From the NCBI RefSeq assembly GCF_013466985.1, contig NZ_CP059164.1, positions 1,001,001 through 1,065,000 of the forward strand: a stretch of 64,000 nt of DNA, given 5' to 3'. Positions 8,747 through 17,532 of the stretch are shown piece by piece. Every line of letters starts with the position of its first letter. The first letter of the stretch is position 1. The translations under genes were made by a program, and so were the position numbers. The notes beneath the pieces were generated by a model. The model did no database searches and was not told the DNA's origin. It worked only from the letters and a program-made list of their open reading frames with translations. This DNA is from Nocardioides ungokensis (GTDB lineage Bacteria; Actinomycetota; Actinomycetes; Propionibacteriales; Nocardioidaceae).

Positions 8747-10335
8747 TCGACACCTCGTGGCGCATCGAGGACCCGGACCCCGACGAGGTCTCCGTCGGCG
8801 GCCCCTCGACGGGGATCGTGAGCCTGCACTTCCTGCGCTCCGCGCTGCGGCGGCGCTGGCCGGTGTGGGTGGCCGCAGCCCTGGTGGGCATGATGCTCGG
8901 CATCGCCTGGACCGTCATGGTCCCGAGCAAGAGCCAGGGCACCGTGACGCTCCTGCTGGCGCACGACCCGGGGGTCGACCCGGCCACGGCCATGTCCACC
9001 GACGTGAGCCTGCTGCGGACGAGGACCGTTGCCCAGAGGGTCATCGACGAGCTGGACCTGCCTCTCACGACCGAGGGCTTCCAGGCGTCGACCATCGTGA
9101 CACCCGTGACGCCCACCGTGCTCGTCATCGACGTCGCCGCGCCCGACAGCACGAGCGCGTTGGCACGGGCCAAGGCGCTCTCCGACGCCTACCTCGCCTT
9201 CCGCCGCCAGCAGATGGACTCGCAGTCGACTGCGCTCATCGCCGGATACCAGGCACAAGTGACCAACCTGACCAAGCAGGCGGACGATCTCACCAGCAAG
9301 TACAACGCGCTCAACGCCGGGGGTGCCTCCGGCCAGGGCGACGCCTCCGACCTGCTCACGCAGCGAGCCCAGATCTACGGCCAGGTCAGCCAGATCCAGC
9401 AGCAGATGGAGGACGCCAGTCTGCAGGCCGGCTCCATCGACAAGGCGAGCCACGTCCTGGACCCCCCCAGCGTCGTCCCGCAGTCGGCCAAGAAGCGCAT
9501 CGTGCTGAACACGATGGCCGGCCTCATCGGGGGCCTGGCTCTGGGCATGGGACTGGTGCTGTTCCAGGCACTCACCTCCGGTCGTCTGCGCCGTCGCGAC
9601 GAGGTCGCGGTCGCCCTCGCGGCTCCGGTGCGCTTCAGCGGCGGACCGCTGACCGGTCGTGGCACGCGGTTGCGGCGCCTCACGAGGAGGTCGTCGCGGC
9701 AGCGGTCGCTGGAGGTGCTGGTCCACGGGCTCGGGACGGCGGTCTCCACGCCGTCCAAGGCCCGGCCGGCCCGGCTGGCCGTCGTGGCGGTCGACGACAC
9801 CGATGCGGCTGCCCTGGTCACCGCGACGCTCGGTGCCCAGATGGCCGTCGAAGGCAAGGCGGTCTTCCTCGTGGACCTCACCGACTCCGGACGCCTGGAG
9901 GCCGCGCTGAAGAAGGCGCTCGCCCGGCAGCCGGGTCCTGGTCCCCGCGTCGAGCCGGAGGTCCTCCGTCCCGACAGCCAGCCGTTCCTCGCGCGCGGGC
10001 CGCTCGGGGCAGCTCCCGGCGCCACCACCGAGCTGTCCAAGGGTGATTCCATGCGTCCAGCCTGGAACCGTGCCGAGGTCGTCCTGGTGCTGGCCGAGGT
10101 CAGCCCCGGCGTGGGCGTCGACCACCTCACGTCCTGGGTGGACCGGGTCGTCCTCCTGGTGGCCGCGGGACGCTCGAGCGCCGAGCGACTGCGCACCACC
10201 GGGGAGCTGGTCAGGTCGGCCGGTCTGGAGCTGGACTTCGCGATGATGGTCGGAGCGGACCGGACCGACGAGAGCTCGGGCCTGCGCGACCCGGAGGACC
10301 CCGGCTGGGCCGGGACCGGAAACGGTGCGCCGTGA
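8743..10335 (+). CDS. Second Wzz-like chain-length protein with a kinase-like domain lacking a P-loop
   Basis: The 530-residue intact protein starts in the ATGA overlap at 8743. Membrane helices lie at about 40-61 and 252-275, with a Gln-rich coiled stalk between them, the usual layout of Wzz/copolymerase proteins that set polymer length. Residues about 330-490 resemble the cytoplasmic ATPase half of BY-kinases (RLAVVAVDDTDAAALV, KAVFLVDLTD). The GxxGxGKT-type P-loop is missing and no Tyr-rich tail is present. It is partly similar in layout to the preceding protein, suggesting an old duplication or a two-subunit copolymerase. GTGA couples it to the polymerase gene. Confidence 0.8.
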   Translation: MIDTSWRIEDPDPDEVSVGGPSTGIVSLHFLRSALRRRWPVWVAAALVGMMLGIAWTVMVPSKSQGTVTLLLAHDPGVDPATAMSTDVSLLRTRTVAQRVIDELDLPLTTEGFQASTIVTPVTPTVLVIDVAAPDSTSALARAKALSDAYLAFRRQQMDSQSTALIAGYQAQVTNLTKQADDLTSKYNALNAGGASGQGDASDLLTQRAQIYGQVSQIQQQMEDASLQAGSIDKASHVLDPPSVVPQSAKKRIVLNTMAGLIGGLALGMGLVLFQALTSGRLRRRDEVAVALAAPVRFSGGPLTGRGTRLRRLTRRSSRQRSLEVLVHGLGTAVSTPSKARPARLAVVAVDDTDAAALVTATLGAQMAVEGKAVFLVDLTDSGRLEAALKKALARQPGPGPRVEPEVLRPDSQPFLARGPLGAAPGATTELSKGDSMRPAWNRAEVVLVLAEVSPGVGVDHLTSWVDRVVLLVAAGRSSAERLRTTGELVRSAGLELDFAMMVGADRTDESSGLRDPEDPGWAGTGNGAP

Positions 10336-11558
10336 GCGCCACGCTGGCCGCCGTCCCCGTCGTCGGGGGGCGGCACCGCGCGGACGACCTCCGGATCCGG
10401 GGCGTGCCGCGGCGCATGCTGGCCGTCTGGGGTGCGCTGTTCTTCAACGTCCTGGCCTTCTCGGCCAACCCGACCCTGGTGCCGATCCCTCGGCCGGTCG
10501 GCCAGCTGCTGACCCAGGGCGCCCTGATGCTCGCGGTACTCCTTGCGCTCGCGGTGAACCCGCGGGTCGTCGTGCGGTCCAACGTGATCCTGGTGCTGCT
10601 CACGATGCTCGGCGTCGTCGCGATGATGACCAGCATCCACAACGTGTTCCTCCTCGGCTCGACCTTCCGCGCCTGCCGTCTCGTCGGATTCGTCCTGGTC
10701 CTCTGGCTGCTCACGCCCTGGTGGGGGCGCCAGGACATGCTGTTGCTGCGCTGTCACCGCCGCTGCCTGTGGATCATCCTCGGCACCGTGGTGGCCGGAG
10801 CGGCGATCTCGCCGGGGCTGGCGTTCGCCTTCGAGGGCCGGCTCTCGGGGATCCTCTGGCCGATCCCGCCCACCCAGGTCGCCCACTACGCGGCCGTGCT
10901 GCTCGGTACGTCGGCGGTGCTGTGGATGTGTCGGGTGATCACCGGCCGCCACATGCTCGTCTCGCTGGCACTGGGCGGCGCCGTCCTGGTGGGCACCCAC
11001 ACCCGAACCGCGCTGATCGCGTTGGTGGTGGGGCTGGTCGTTGCCGGAGCCAGCCTGTTCCTGGGCCATGCCCGAGTCCGGCGCACGTCCGCCCTCGGTG
11101 CGGTGCTCGCGGTGGGCGTGGCCACCATGTTCGCATCCGAGATCACGAAGTGGGCCCTGCGCGGACAGACCACCCAGGAGGCAGGCCAGCTCACGGGGCG
11201 GACCAAGGTCTGGTCCCAGGTCTTCGACATGCCGCGTCCGAAGCTCCAGGAGCTGTTCGGGTCGGGCCTGTCCAACATGTCGTTCAACGGCCTGCCGATC
11301 GACAGCAACTGGGTGGCCAGCTACCTGGACCAGGGCTGGTTCGGCATCGTCATCCAGGCGACGGTGATCATCATCCTGCTGCTGCTGGCGGCCACCCGGG
11401 AGCGGGGCCCCCAGCGCGCCGTCGCGCTGTTCATCATCGTCTACTGCCTGGTCGCGTCCTTCACCGAGACCGGGCTCGGCACCGCGTCGCCGTACCTCCT
11501 CGACCTCACGGTGGCGGCGTCCCTGCTCGTCCGCGAGGGGCAGGTGAGCCACTCGTGA
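10332..11558 (+). CDS. Wzy/O-antigen-ligase-like polymerase, polytopic membrane protein
   Basis: The 408-residue protein has about ten hydrophobic helices and a long extracytoplasmic loop in the second half (about 275-330; TTQEAGQLTGRTKVW, GSGLSNMSFNGLPIDSNWV). The GRTKVW region matches the (T)GR-x-x-x-W pattern common in O-antigen ligase/polymerase superfamily proteins. It would polymerise lipid-linked repeat units outside the membrane. The start GTG overlaps the previous stop, and its own stop overlaps the GTG of the next glycosyltransferase. Its place between chain-length and flippase genes supports the Wzy role. The sequence alone does not separate polymerase from ligase. Confidence 0.8.
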   Translation: MSATLAAVPVVGGRHRADDLRIRGVPRRMLAVWGALFFNVLAFSANPTLVPIPRPVGQLLTQGALMLAVLLALAVNPRVVVRSNVILVLLTMLGVVAMMTSIHNVFLLGSTFRACRLVGFVLVLWLLTPWWGRQDMLLLRCHRRCLWIILGTVVAGAAISPGLAFAFEGRLSGILWPIPPTQVAHYAAVLLGTSAVLWMCRVITGRHMLVSLALGGAVLVGTHTRTALIALVVGLVVAGASLFLGHARVRRTSALGAVLAVGVATMFASEITKWALRGQTTQEAGQLTGRTKVWSQVFDMPRPKLQELFGSGLSNMSFNGLPIDSNWVASYLDQGWFGIVIQATVIIILLLLAATRERGPQRAVALFIIVYCLVASFTETGLGTASPYLLDLTVAASLLVREGQVSHS

Positions 11559-12768
11559 AGGTCCTCCTCGTGCACGGTCGCTACCGCTCGACGGCTCCCA
11601 GTGGCGAGAACCGCGTCGTCGACCAGGAAGCCGCAGCCCTGTCCGCGGCGGGCCACCGGGTCGAGCTCTTCCAGCGGCACAGCGACGACATCGGCGGCTG
11701 GTCCTGGCTCGTAAGGCGGCCCTGCCGGTGCGCAGCTTCTGGAACGTCGAGGCGCGCAAGGACCTGGCCCGACGGCTCGAGGCAAGCCGTCCGGACGTGG
11801 TGCACGTGCACAACACGTTCCCCTTGATCAGCCCGTCGGTGCTGTATGCCTGCCGCGACGCCGGGGTCCCGGTGGTGGTCACCCTCCACAACTACAAGCT
11901 GCTCTGCGCGAGCGGGGACTTCTTCCGGGACGGAGCGCCCTGCCACGACTGCGCCAACGGGTCCGCCGCACCCGCCCTGCAGCACGGCTGCTACCGAGGT
12001 TCGCGACTGGCGACAGCCCCCGTCGTCGCCGGGCTGGCCCTGCACCGGTCGGCCTGGCGGGAGCTGGTGTCCGCCTACATCTTCATCTCGGCCTCCCAGC
12101 GCGACCTGATGCACGACCTGCGGTTGCCGGCGGACAGGGTGTTCGTCAAGCACAACTTCGTGGATGCGGACACCACGGCACGTTCCGGGCCCGAGCACCT
12201 CGCGGTCTACCTCGGCCGGCTCGACGCGGCCAAGGGTGTCCCCTTCCTGATGCGGGCCTGGGACGTCTTCCGGGTCCGTCACCCGGAGTCCCCGCTCCGG
12301 CTCGTCGTGGCCGGCGGAGGACCGCTCGAGGGCGACGTCAGGGCCTGGGGGAGCCGCCACCCCTCGGTCGACGTGACCGGGCTGCTGCCTCCAGACGAGG
12401 CCCAGCGCCTGCTCCGGCGCGCACTGGTCACCGTGGTGCCCTCCCAGTGGGAGGAGACCTTCGGGCTCGTGGCGATCGAGGCGATGGCTGCCGGGGTGGC
12501 GCCCCTCGCGCCGGCGCGCGGGTCGTTCTCCGAGCTCGTCACCGACGGGGTCGACGGGGCCCTGTTCGAGCCGGACGATCCCGGTGCACTGGCCCGGGTC
12601 CTGCACGACGTCGACCTGCACCCCGGGCGGTACGCCGAGCTGGGGGCGTGCGGGCTGCGCACCTACGAGGAGCGGTTCCGCCCCCACGGCAACGTGGAGC
12701 AGCTCCTCGGCATCTACCGGTTCGCCGTGGCCAACCCGATCGGCGGTGACCGTGTCGTCGTCTCGTAG
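11555..12768 (+). CDS. Glycosyltransferase family 4, one frameshift
   Basis: The GTG at 11555 overlaps the polymerase stop. The frame changes at about 11704, where CC in place of CCC breaks the reading of WSLARKAALPV. Restoring one C gives a continuous 404-residue protein. Features are an N-terminal KVLLVHGRY strand, VVHVHNTFPLISPS, a cysteine pair (CHDC) often seen in related enzymes, and the GT-B C-terminal signature EETFGLVAIEAMAAGVAPLA near residues 300-320. It should transfer a sugar from a nucleotide donor to the growing repeat unit. The frameshift is most likely a sequence error, since the downstream part shows no decay. Confidence 0.82.
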
Positions 12769-14047
12769 CCCGCTCGCCGTGGCGCGCCGGCTCGGGTGGG
12801 GCGTGGCCGACCAGGGCGTCTCCAGCATCAGCAACTTCGTCCTCGGGGTCGTGGTCGCCCGGTCCCTCGACGCCGCGAGCTTCGGAGCGTTCGGCCTGGC
12901 GTACGTGACCTTCGGGCTGGCCATCAGCGCCACCCGTGGGCTCGCCACCGACCCGCTCCTGGTGCGGTTCAGCGGCGCCAGGACGCCTGCCTGGCGCAGG
13001 GCGGTGGCTGCCTCGAGCGCGACGGCGACGCTGTGCGGGATCGTGACGGGAGTCGTCTGCATCCTTGTCGGCCTGGCGCTGCCGCCCCAGGTCGGCGGGG
13101 GCTTCATCGCCCTCGGGGTCGGCCTCCCTGGCCTGATGCTTCAGGACAGCCTGCGGTTCGCGTTCTTCTCGGTGGGGGAGCCCCAGCGGGCGTTGGTCAA
13201 CGACGTCGTGTGGACCGTGCTGCAGTTCACGACGCTCGTCGCGCTCGTGATGACAGGCCGCGCGACCGAGGTGACCTGCTTCCTCGCCTTCGGCGGCACC
13301 GCGACGCTCGCGGCCGGCGTCGGGCTGCTCCAGTGCCGGATCCTGCCTCGGCCCCGGTGGATCAGGTCGTGGGTCGTCGACCACAAGGCGCTGGGTGGCC
13401 GCTACCTCATCGAGAACATCAGCAGTGCCGGTGCCCGTCAGGTCCGGATGGTGACCCTGGGTGCGGTCGCAGGGCTCGCCGCTGTGGGCCAGGTCCGGGC
13501 TGCCGAGATCCTGATGGGACCTTTCCTCGTCATGCTGATGGGGGTGAGCCAGCTCGCCGTGCCCGAGGCCTCGCACGTGCTGAGCAAGGCTCCCCGCCGC
13601 CTCGGCCGCTTCTGCTTCCTCCTCGGGCTCGTGGTCGCCGCATCGGCCGCCCTGTGGGGCGTGACGATCACGCTGCTCCTCCCGACCGGGCTCGGCAGCG
13701 CACTCCTGGGTCCGATCTGGAAGCCCGCCAGCACCCTGGTGCCCGTGGTCATGATCGGGATGGCGGCGGGCGGACTCGAGATCGGCGCCGCCGCCGGCGT
13801 TCGCGCGCTGGGAGCGGCCCCCCGCAGCCTCGTCGCCCAGCTCTCCACCGCAGGCATGTACCTCGTCGGCGGCTGCGTGGGCGCGTACCTCGACGGGGCT
13901 CGGGGCTCCTGCTGGGGCGTCGCCGTTGCGACCGTCCTGGCCACGTTCGTGTGGTGGTACCAGCTCAGGCGAGGGCTCGCCGAGTACCTGAACGAAACAC
14001 CAGTCGTTGCCAGCCTCTCGGGGCAGCCAGAAAGGATCCCGTCATGA
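12752..14047 (+). CDS. Wzx-like oligosaccharide flippase (MATE/MOP superfamily)
   Basis: The 431-residue polytopic protein has about 12 to 14 predicted helices and begins LGWGVADQGVSSISNFVLGVVVARSL, the typical first helix of Wzx/PST flippases. A GTG at 12752 overlapping the upstream glycosyltransferase by 17 bases fits the tight packing of the operon. It would move undecaprenyl-pyrophosphate-linked repeat units to the outer face of the membrane for Wzy. Specificity cannot be predicted. Its stop overlaps the ATG of the following GT2 gene. Confidence 0.85.
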   Translation: MSSSRSPLAVARRLGWGVADQGVSSISNFVLGVVVARSLDAASFGAFGLAYVTFGLAISATRGLATDPLLVRFSGARTPAWRRAVAASSATATLCGIVTGVVCILVGLALPPQVGGGFIALGVGLPGLMLQDSLRFAFFSVGEPQRALVNDVVWTVLQFTTLVALVMTGRATEVTCFLAFGGTATLAAGVGLLQCRILPRPRWIRSWVVDHKALGGRYLIENISSAGARQVRMVTLGAVAGLAAVGQVRAAEILMGPFLVMLMGVSQLAVPEASHVLSKAPRRLGRFCFLLGLVVAASAALWGVTITLLLPTGLGSALLGPIWKPASTLVPVVMIGMAAGGLEIGAAAGVRALGAAPRSLVAQLSTAGMYLVGGCVGAYLDGARGSCWGVAVATVLATFVWWYQLRRGLAEYLNETPVVASLSGQPERIPS

Positions 14048-15009
14048 GTACTGCATCCGGAGCCGCGAGCGGTGGCGTGGTGCCGACCCTGACGATCGGC
14101 CTGCCCGTCTACAACGGTGCGGAGTACCTCTCCCAGTCGCTGGACGCGCTGCTGGCGCAGACCTACAAGGACTTCGAGCTCGTCATCTCCGACAACGCGT
14201 CGAGCGACGAGACCGCGGAGATCTGCGGCGACTACGCCGAGCGGGACGAGCGGATCAGGTACGTCCGCCAGCCCGTCAACATCGGTGCCGCGCCCAACCA
14301 CAACTTCCTGGTCGGCCAGGCCCGCGGCAGGTACTTCAAGTGGGCGTCGCACGACGACCTCTACGCGCCCGAGCTGCTCGAGAAGTGCGTGGGGGTGCTC
14401 GAGGCCCGGCCGGACGTGGTCCTGGCGCACTGCTGGGACGCCATCATCGACGAGGACGGCAAGGTCCTGCAGGCACATCCCTACGCGTTGGACACCGCGA
14501 ACCCGAGCCCGTCGGCCCGGCTGCGGAGCCTGCTCTACACACCCGGTGGCAACGACTTCTACGGGGTCATCCGCACCGACGTCCTCCGTCGGATCGGGCC
14601 GCACGGCACCTACTACAACGCCGACCGGACGATCGTCTCGTCGCTGTGCCTGCAGGGGCCGTTCGTCCAGGTGCCCGAGGTGCTCTACTGGCGCCGCGAG
14701 CACGAGCACCGGGCCTCGCGCGCCGGGGACCACCGGGCCGTGGCCGCGGCCCTCGCCCCGGAGCGCCGGGACCGGTGGCGCCACCCGATGGCGCGCATGT
14801 ACGTCGAGTACGTCAACGGCTACGTGCAGGCGATCCGGCGAGCGCCGTTGACCTCGGCCGAGCGGAACCGGTGCCTGGTGGAGGTCGCCCGGTGGTTCTG
14901 GAGCTGCCTGCCGCCGGGTCGCTCGAGCCGGCCGGCGTCCGTCGGGCCGGTGGATGGCCCGCAGGACCCCGATGACGCGGACGCGTCGCGGGTCCCGGGA
15001 CGGAGCTAG
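14044..15009 (+). CDS. Glycosyltransferase family 2
   Basis: The 321-residue protein has the GT-A fold. It shows LTIGLPVYNGAEYLSQSLDALLAQ at the nucleotide-binding start, SDNASSDET, a DD-type metal site in WASHDDLYAPE, and a WRREHEHRAS segment late in the domain. The ATG overlaps the flippase stop (ATGA). It would add a sugar residue to the lipid-linked intermediate. Residues after about 285 (Pro/Asp/Ser-rich) look unstructured and are not part of the catalytic fold. Confidence 0.88.
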   Translation: MSTASGAASGGVVPTLTIGLPVYNGAEYLSQSLDALLAQTYKDFELVISDNASSDETAEICGDYAERDERIRYVRQPVNIGAAPNHNFLVGQARGRYFKWASHDDLYAPELLEKCVGVLEARPDVVLAHCWDAIIDEDGKVLQAHPYALDTANPSPSARLRSLLYTPGGNDFYGVIRTDVLRRIGPHGTYYNADRTIVSSLCLQGPFVQVPEVLYWRREHEHRASRAGDHRAVAAALAPERRDRWRHPMARMYVEYVNGYVQAIRRAPLTSAERNRCLVEVARWFWSCLPPGRSSRPASVGPVDGPQDPDDADASRVPGRS

Positions 15010-15013
15010 GGCG

Positions 15014-16242
15014 ATGCGAGGAGCGACCTTGCGGGTGGCGACGTACGGCTACTTCGGCATGGGCAACGTCGGGAACGAGGGCTCCCTCGCGGCGTTCCTG
15101 GCCTACCTGCGCGAGGCCCACCCGGACGCGACCGTGCACTGCTTCGCGGCCGATGCCGAGGCGGTCCGACGTGAGCACGGGGTCCCCGCGACCAGGCTGA
15201 TGGCCTACCGGGCCGCGCCGGGCAGCAGTGGCCTCCGGGTCCGCGCGGCGAAGGCGGCCAGCCGGTTGGTCGACGTGCCGCGCACGTTCCGGCTGATGCG
15301 CGACGTCGACGTCCTCGTGGTGCCCGGGACCGGTGTCCTCGAGACCCAGCTCGTCGCCCAGCCGTGGGGGTTGCCCTACTGGCTCTTCCTCGCTGCGCTC
15401 TCGTGCCGGCTGCGCGGCAGGAAGGTGGCCCTCGTCAGTGTGGGTGTCGAGCACGCGGACCATCCGGTCACGCGCTGGCTGCATCGGTCGACCGTGCGCC
15501 TGGCCCACTACCGCAGCTACCGGGACGAGGGATCGCGCGAGGCGGTGCGGTCGATCGGCGTCACCAGGGCGCCGGGCGAGGTCTTCCCCGACCTCGCCTT
15601 CTCCCTTCCGGTGCCCGTGGCGTCGGTGCGGCCGGGTCACGTCGTGATCGGGGTGATGGCCTACCAGGGTGCCCCGAACGACCCCGACCGCGGACCGGCG
15701 GTCCTGCGGGCGTACGTCGAGCACATGGCACAGCTGGTGGTCAGGCTGCTCGACGACGGCGGGACGGTCAGCCTGGTGATCGGGGACGTGGCCGACTTCG
15801 GCTTGGCCGAGGAGATCGAGGACCGGGCGCGCTCCCTGCGCCCCGGCATCGACGGGAGCCAGCTGCTGGTGAGCAGGGCGGAGAGCCTGGCGGACCTGAT
15901 GACGGAGATGGCCACGGCCGAGGTCGTGGTCGCCTCCCGCTTCCACAACGTCATCTGTGCCCTGAAGGCGCGCCGGCCGACCGTCTCGCTGGGGTACGCC
16001 GGGAAGAACGCCCGGCTGCTCGCGGAGTTCGGTCTCGAGGGGTTCGACCAGCCGATGGACTCCTTCGACGTCGACCGGCTGGTCGAGCAGGTCCGGGAGG
16101 TGCGGCAGCGCGCCTCGGGCGCCGCCATGGAGGAGGCCAATCAGCGCTACGACGACGAGCTGCGGCGCCAGTTCTGGCGGCTCCCGGCACGCTGTTCGGT
16201 GCCTCGCCGGTGGTGCTTCCAGAGGTCCCGACGAGCGCCTGA
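15014..16242 (+). CDS. Polysaccharide pyruvyl transferase family protein, one frameshift near the end
   Basis: The ATG at 15014 is four bases after the GT2 stop. The fold markers are GYFGMGNVGNEGSLAAFL at the N-terminus, VVPGTGVLET, and VASRFHNVICALKARRPTVSLGY in the C-terminal half, typical of WcaK/CsaB-type enzymes that attach a pyruvate ketal to a sugar. A missing C at about 16177 (CTCCCGG) breaks the frame. Restoring it gives GTLFGASPVVLPE and a natural TGA at 16242, 409 residues in all. The same repair also gives the convergent PAP2 gene a natural stop, so the correction is supported on both strands. Confidence 0.82.
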
Positions 16243-16886
16243 GGACGGGACCCGCTGCCCCGGAGCGGGCGGTCGGTGCCTCGGAGCCGGAGCCCGACTG
16301 CCGCCGCCAGCACGGCCAGGCCGAGCAGGAGCGCGCCCACCACGTCGGTGAACCAGTGCGCTGCCTGGAGGAGCAGCGACAACCCCATCGCCACGCCGAC
16401 GAGACCGACGACGACCCACTCCCACCACCGGGGGCGTTCCTGCAGGAGCAGGATCGCGCACCCCAGGCAGACCAGCACGGTGACCGTGTGGCCCGACGGG
16501 AAGCTGCCACCCACCGCGGTCATGTCCTGGTGGGGGTCGGGGCGCCCGACGATCACCTTGGTGACGATGGTCAGGGTGCCCGCGACGCCGGCGAGCAGGG
16601 CGGCGTACACCGCCGGTCGCCACGAGCGGTGCCGCACGCACACGACCACCGCGACCAGCGCGAGCAGCGGCACCATCTTGCTCGGCTTCAGGCCCTCCAC
16701 GATGACGTCGACCCGCATCTGGGTCGTGCCCCACACGTCGTGCGGCCGGAACCGGTTGCGGATCGCGACGTCCAGGTCCTGCGTGGCGTGCGCGGCCACC
16801 AGGAAGGCGAGGACGACGAACGCAGCGGCCGCGACGGCCGCCAGCACGAACAGACCACGTGAGCGGTCGGGTCGGGACGGGGTCAC
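16147..16886 (-). CDS. PAP2-type phosphatase, integral membrane, one frameshift
   Basis: The GTG at 16886 overlaps the stop of the upstream RmlC-like gene (GTGA). The three phosphatase motifs are visible: K-x6-RP as KVIVGRPDPH, PSGHT in GGSFPSGHTV, and a late SR-x5-H-x3-D-like segment replaced by AAHWFTDVVGA. Six membrane helices are likely. It could dephosphorylate undecaprenyl pyrophosphate or another lipid phosphate, which would fit glycan assembly. As read, the frame runs on to 15951. With the base missing at about 16177 restored it stops at 16147, giving 246 residues with a 96-base tail-to-tail overlap. Confidence 0.72.
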
Positions 16887-17446
16887 GGCGTCGCCAGGAC
16901 CTCGCGCAACCGGTCGCCGAGGTCCGACAGGGGACGGGCATTGCGGTCCGCGTCCGACATGACGGTCACCGGAAGCGGCCAGGGGATGGCGAGCTCGGGG
17001 TCGTCGTGCGCGATCGTCAGGTCCTCCGACGGGTCGTGCGGGCGGTTGATGCGGTACGACGTGTCGGCCGGCTGGGTGAGGGCCTGGAAGCCGTGGGCGC
17101 ACCCGGGCGGGATGTAGATCGAGCTCTGGTTGTCGCCGTTCAGGTCGAAGCAGACCCAGGTGCGGTACGTCGGCGAGGTCGGACGCAGGTCGACGACGAC
17201 GTCGAAGACCGCCCCGCTCGAGCACCGGACCAGCTTGCCCTCGCCGAGCCCCACCCGCAGGTGCAGGCCTCGGATGACCCCCCGCTCGGAACGCGACAGG
17301 CTGTCCTGGACGAACGCGTCGGGGTCGATCCCCGCCTCCCGGGCCGTCGCCGAATCGAACGTGCGGCTGAAGAAGCCACGCGCGTCCCGGTGCACCGGTG
17401 CGCTGAAGTGGACCAGTCCCCGGATTGCGGTATTTGCGAACTCCAT
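16883..17446 (-). CDS. rmlC: dTDP-4-dehydrorhamnose 3,5-epimerase-like (RmlC family)
   Basis: The ATG at 17446 has a strong GGAGGATG site just upstream, so the longer open frame to 17518 is not used; length 187 residues. It is a cupin-fold sugar epimerase: DARGFFSRTFD, the catalytic-His loop RGVIRGLHLR, and YIPPGCAHGFQALTQPADTSYRIN around the active-site Tyr. It inverts C3 and/or C5 of an NDP-4-keto-6-deoxy sugar. The neighbouring cytidylyltransferase suggests a CDP-linked rather than dTDP-linked substrate, so the dTDP name is only by family. It is transcribed away from the methyltransferase gene across a short shared promoter region. Confidence 0.85.
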   Translation of the reverse strand: MEFANTAIRGLVHFSAPVHRDARGFFSRTFDSATAREAGIDPDAFVQDSLSRSERGVIRGLHLRVGLGEGKLVRCSSGAVFDVVVDLRPTSPTYRTWVCFDLNGDNQSSIYIPPGCAHGFQALTQPADTSYRINRPHDPSEDLTIAHDDPELAIPWPLPVTVMSDADRNARPLSDLGDRLREVLATP

Positions 17447-17483
17447 CGGCACATCCTCCGCGGTCGAATTCGAGACTCGACTA

Positions 17484-17504
17484 TCACACGCGACGGGCGT
17501 GTGA
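17484..17504. promoter_or_regulatory. Perfect 8-bp inverted repeat between divergent genes
   Basis: TCACACGC and GCGTGTGA flank a 5-base spacer between the RmlC-like gene (minus) and the C-methyltransferase gene (plus). The arms match perfectly and the whole intergenic stretch is only 86 bases, so a bound repressor or activator could control both directions. No regulator gene is adjacent. This is an operator candidate only. Confidence 0.4.
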
Positions 17505-17532
17505 CCGCGTCTGGACAAAGGAAATACCCTCT

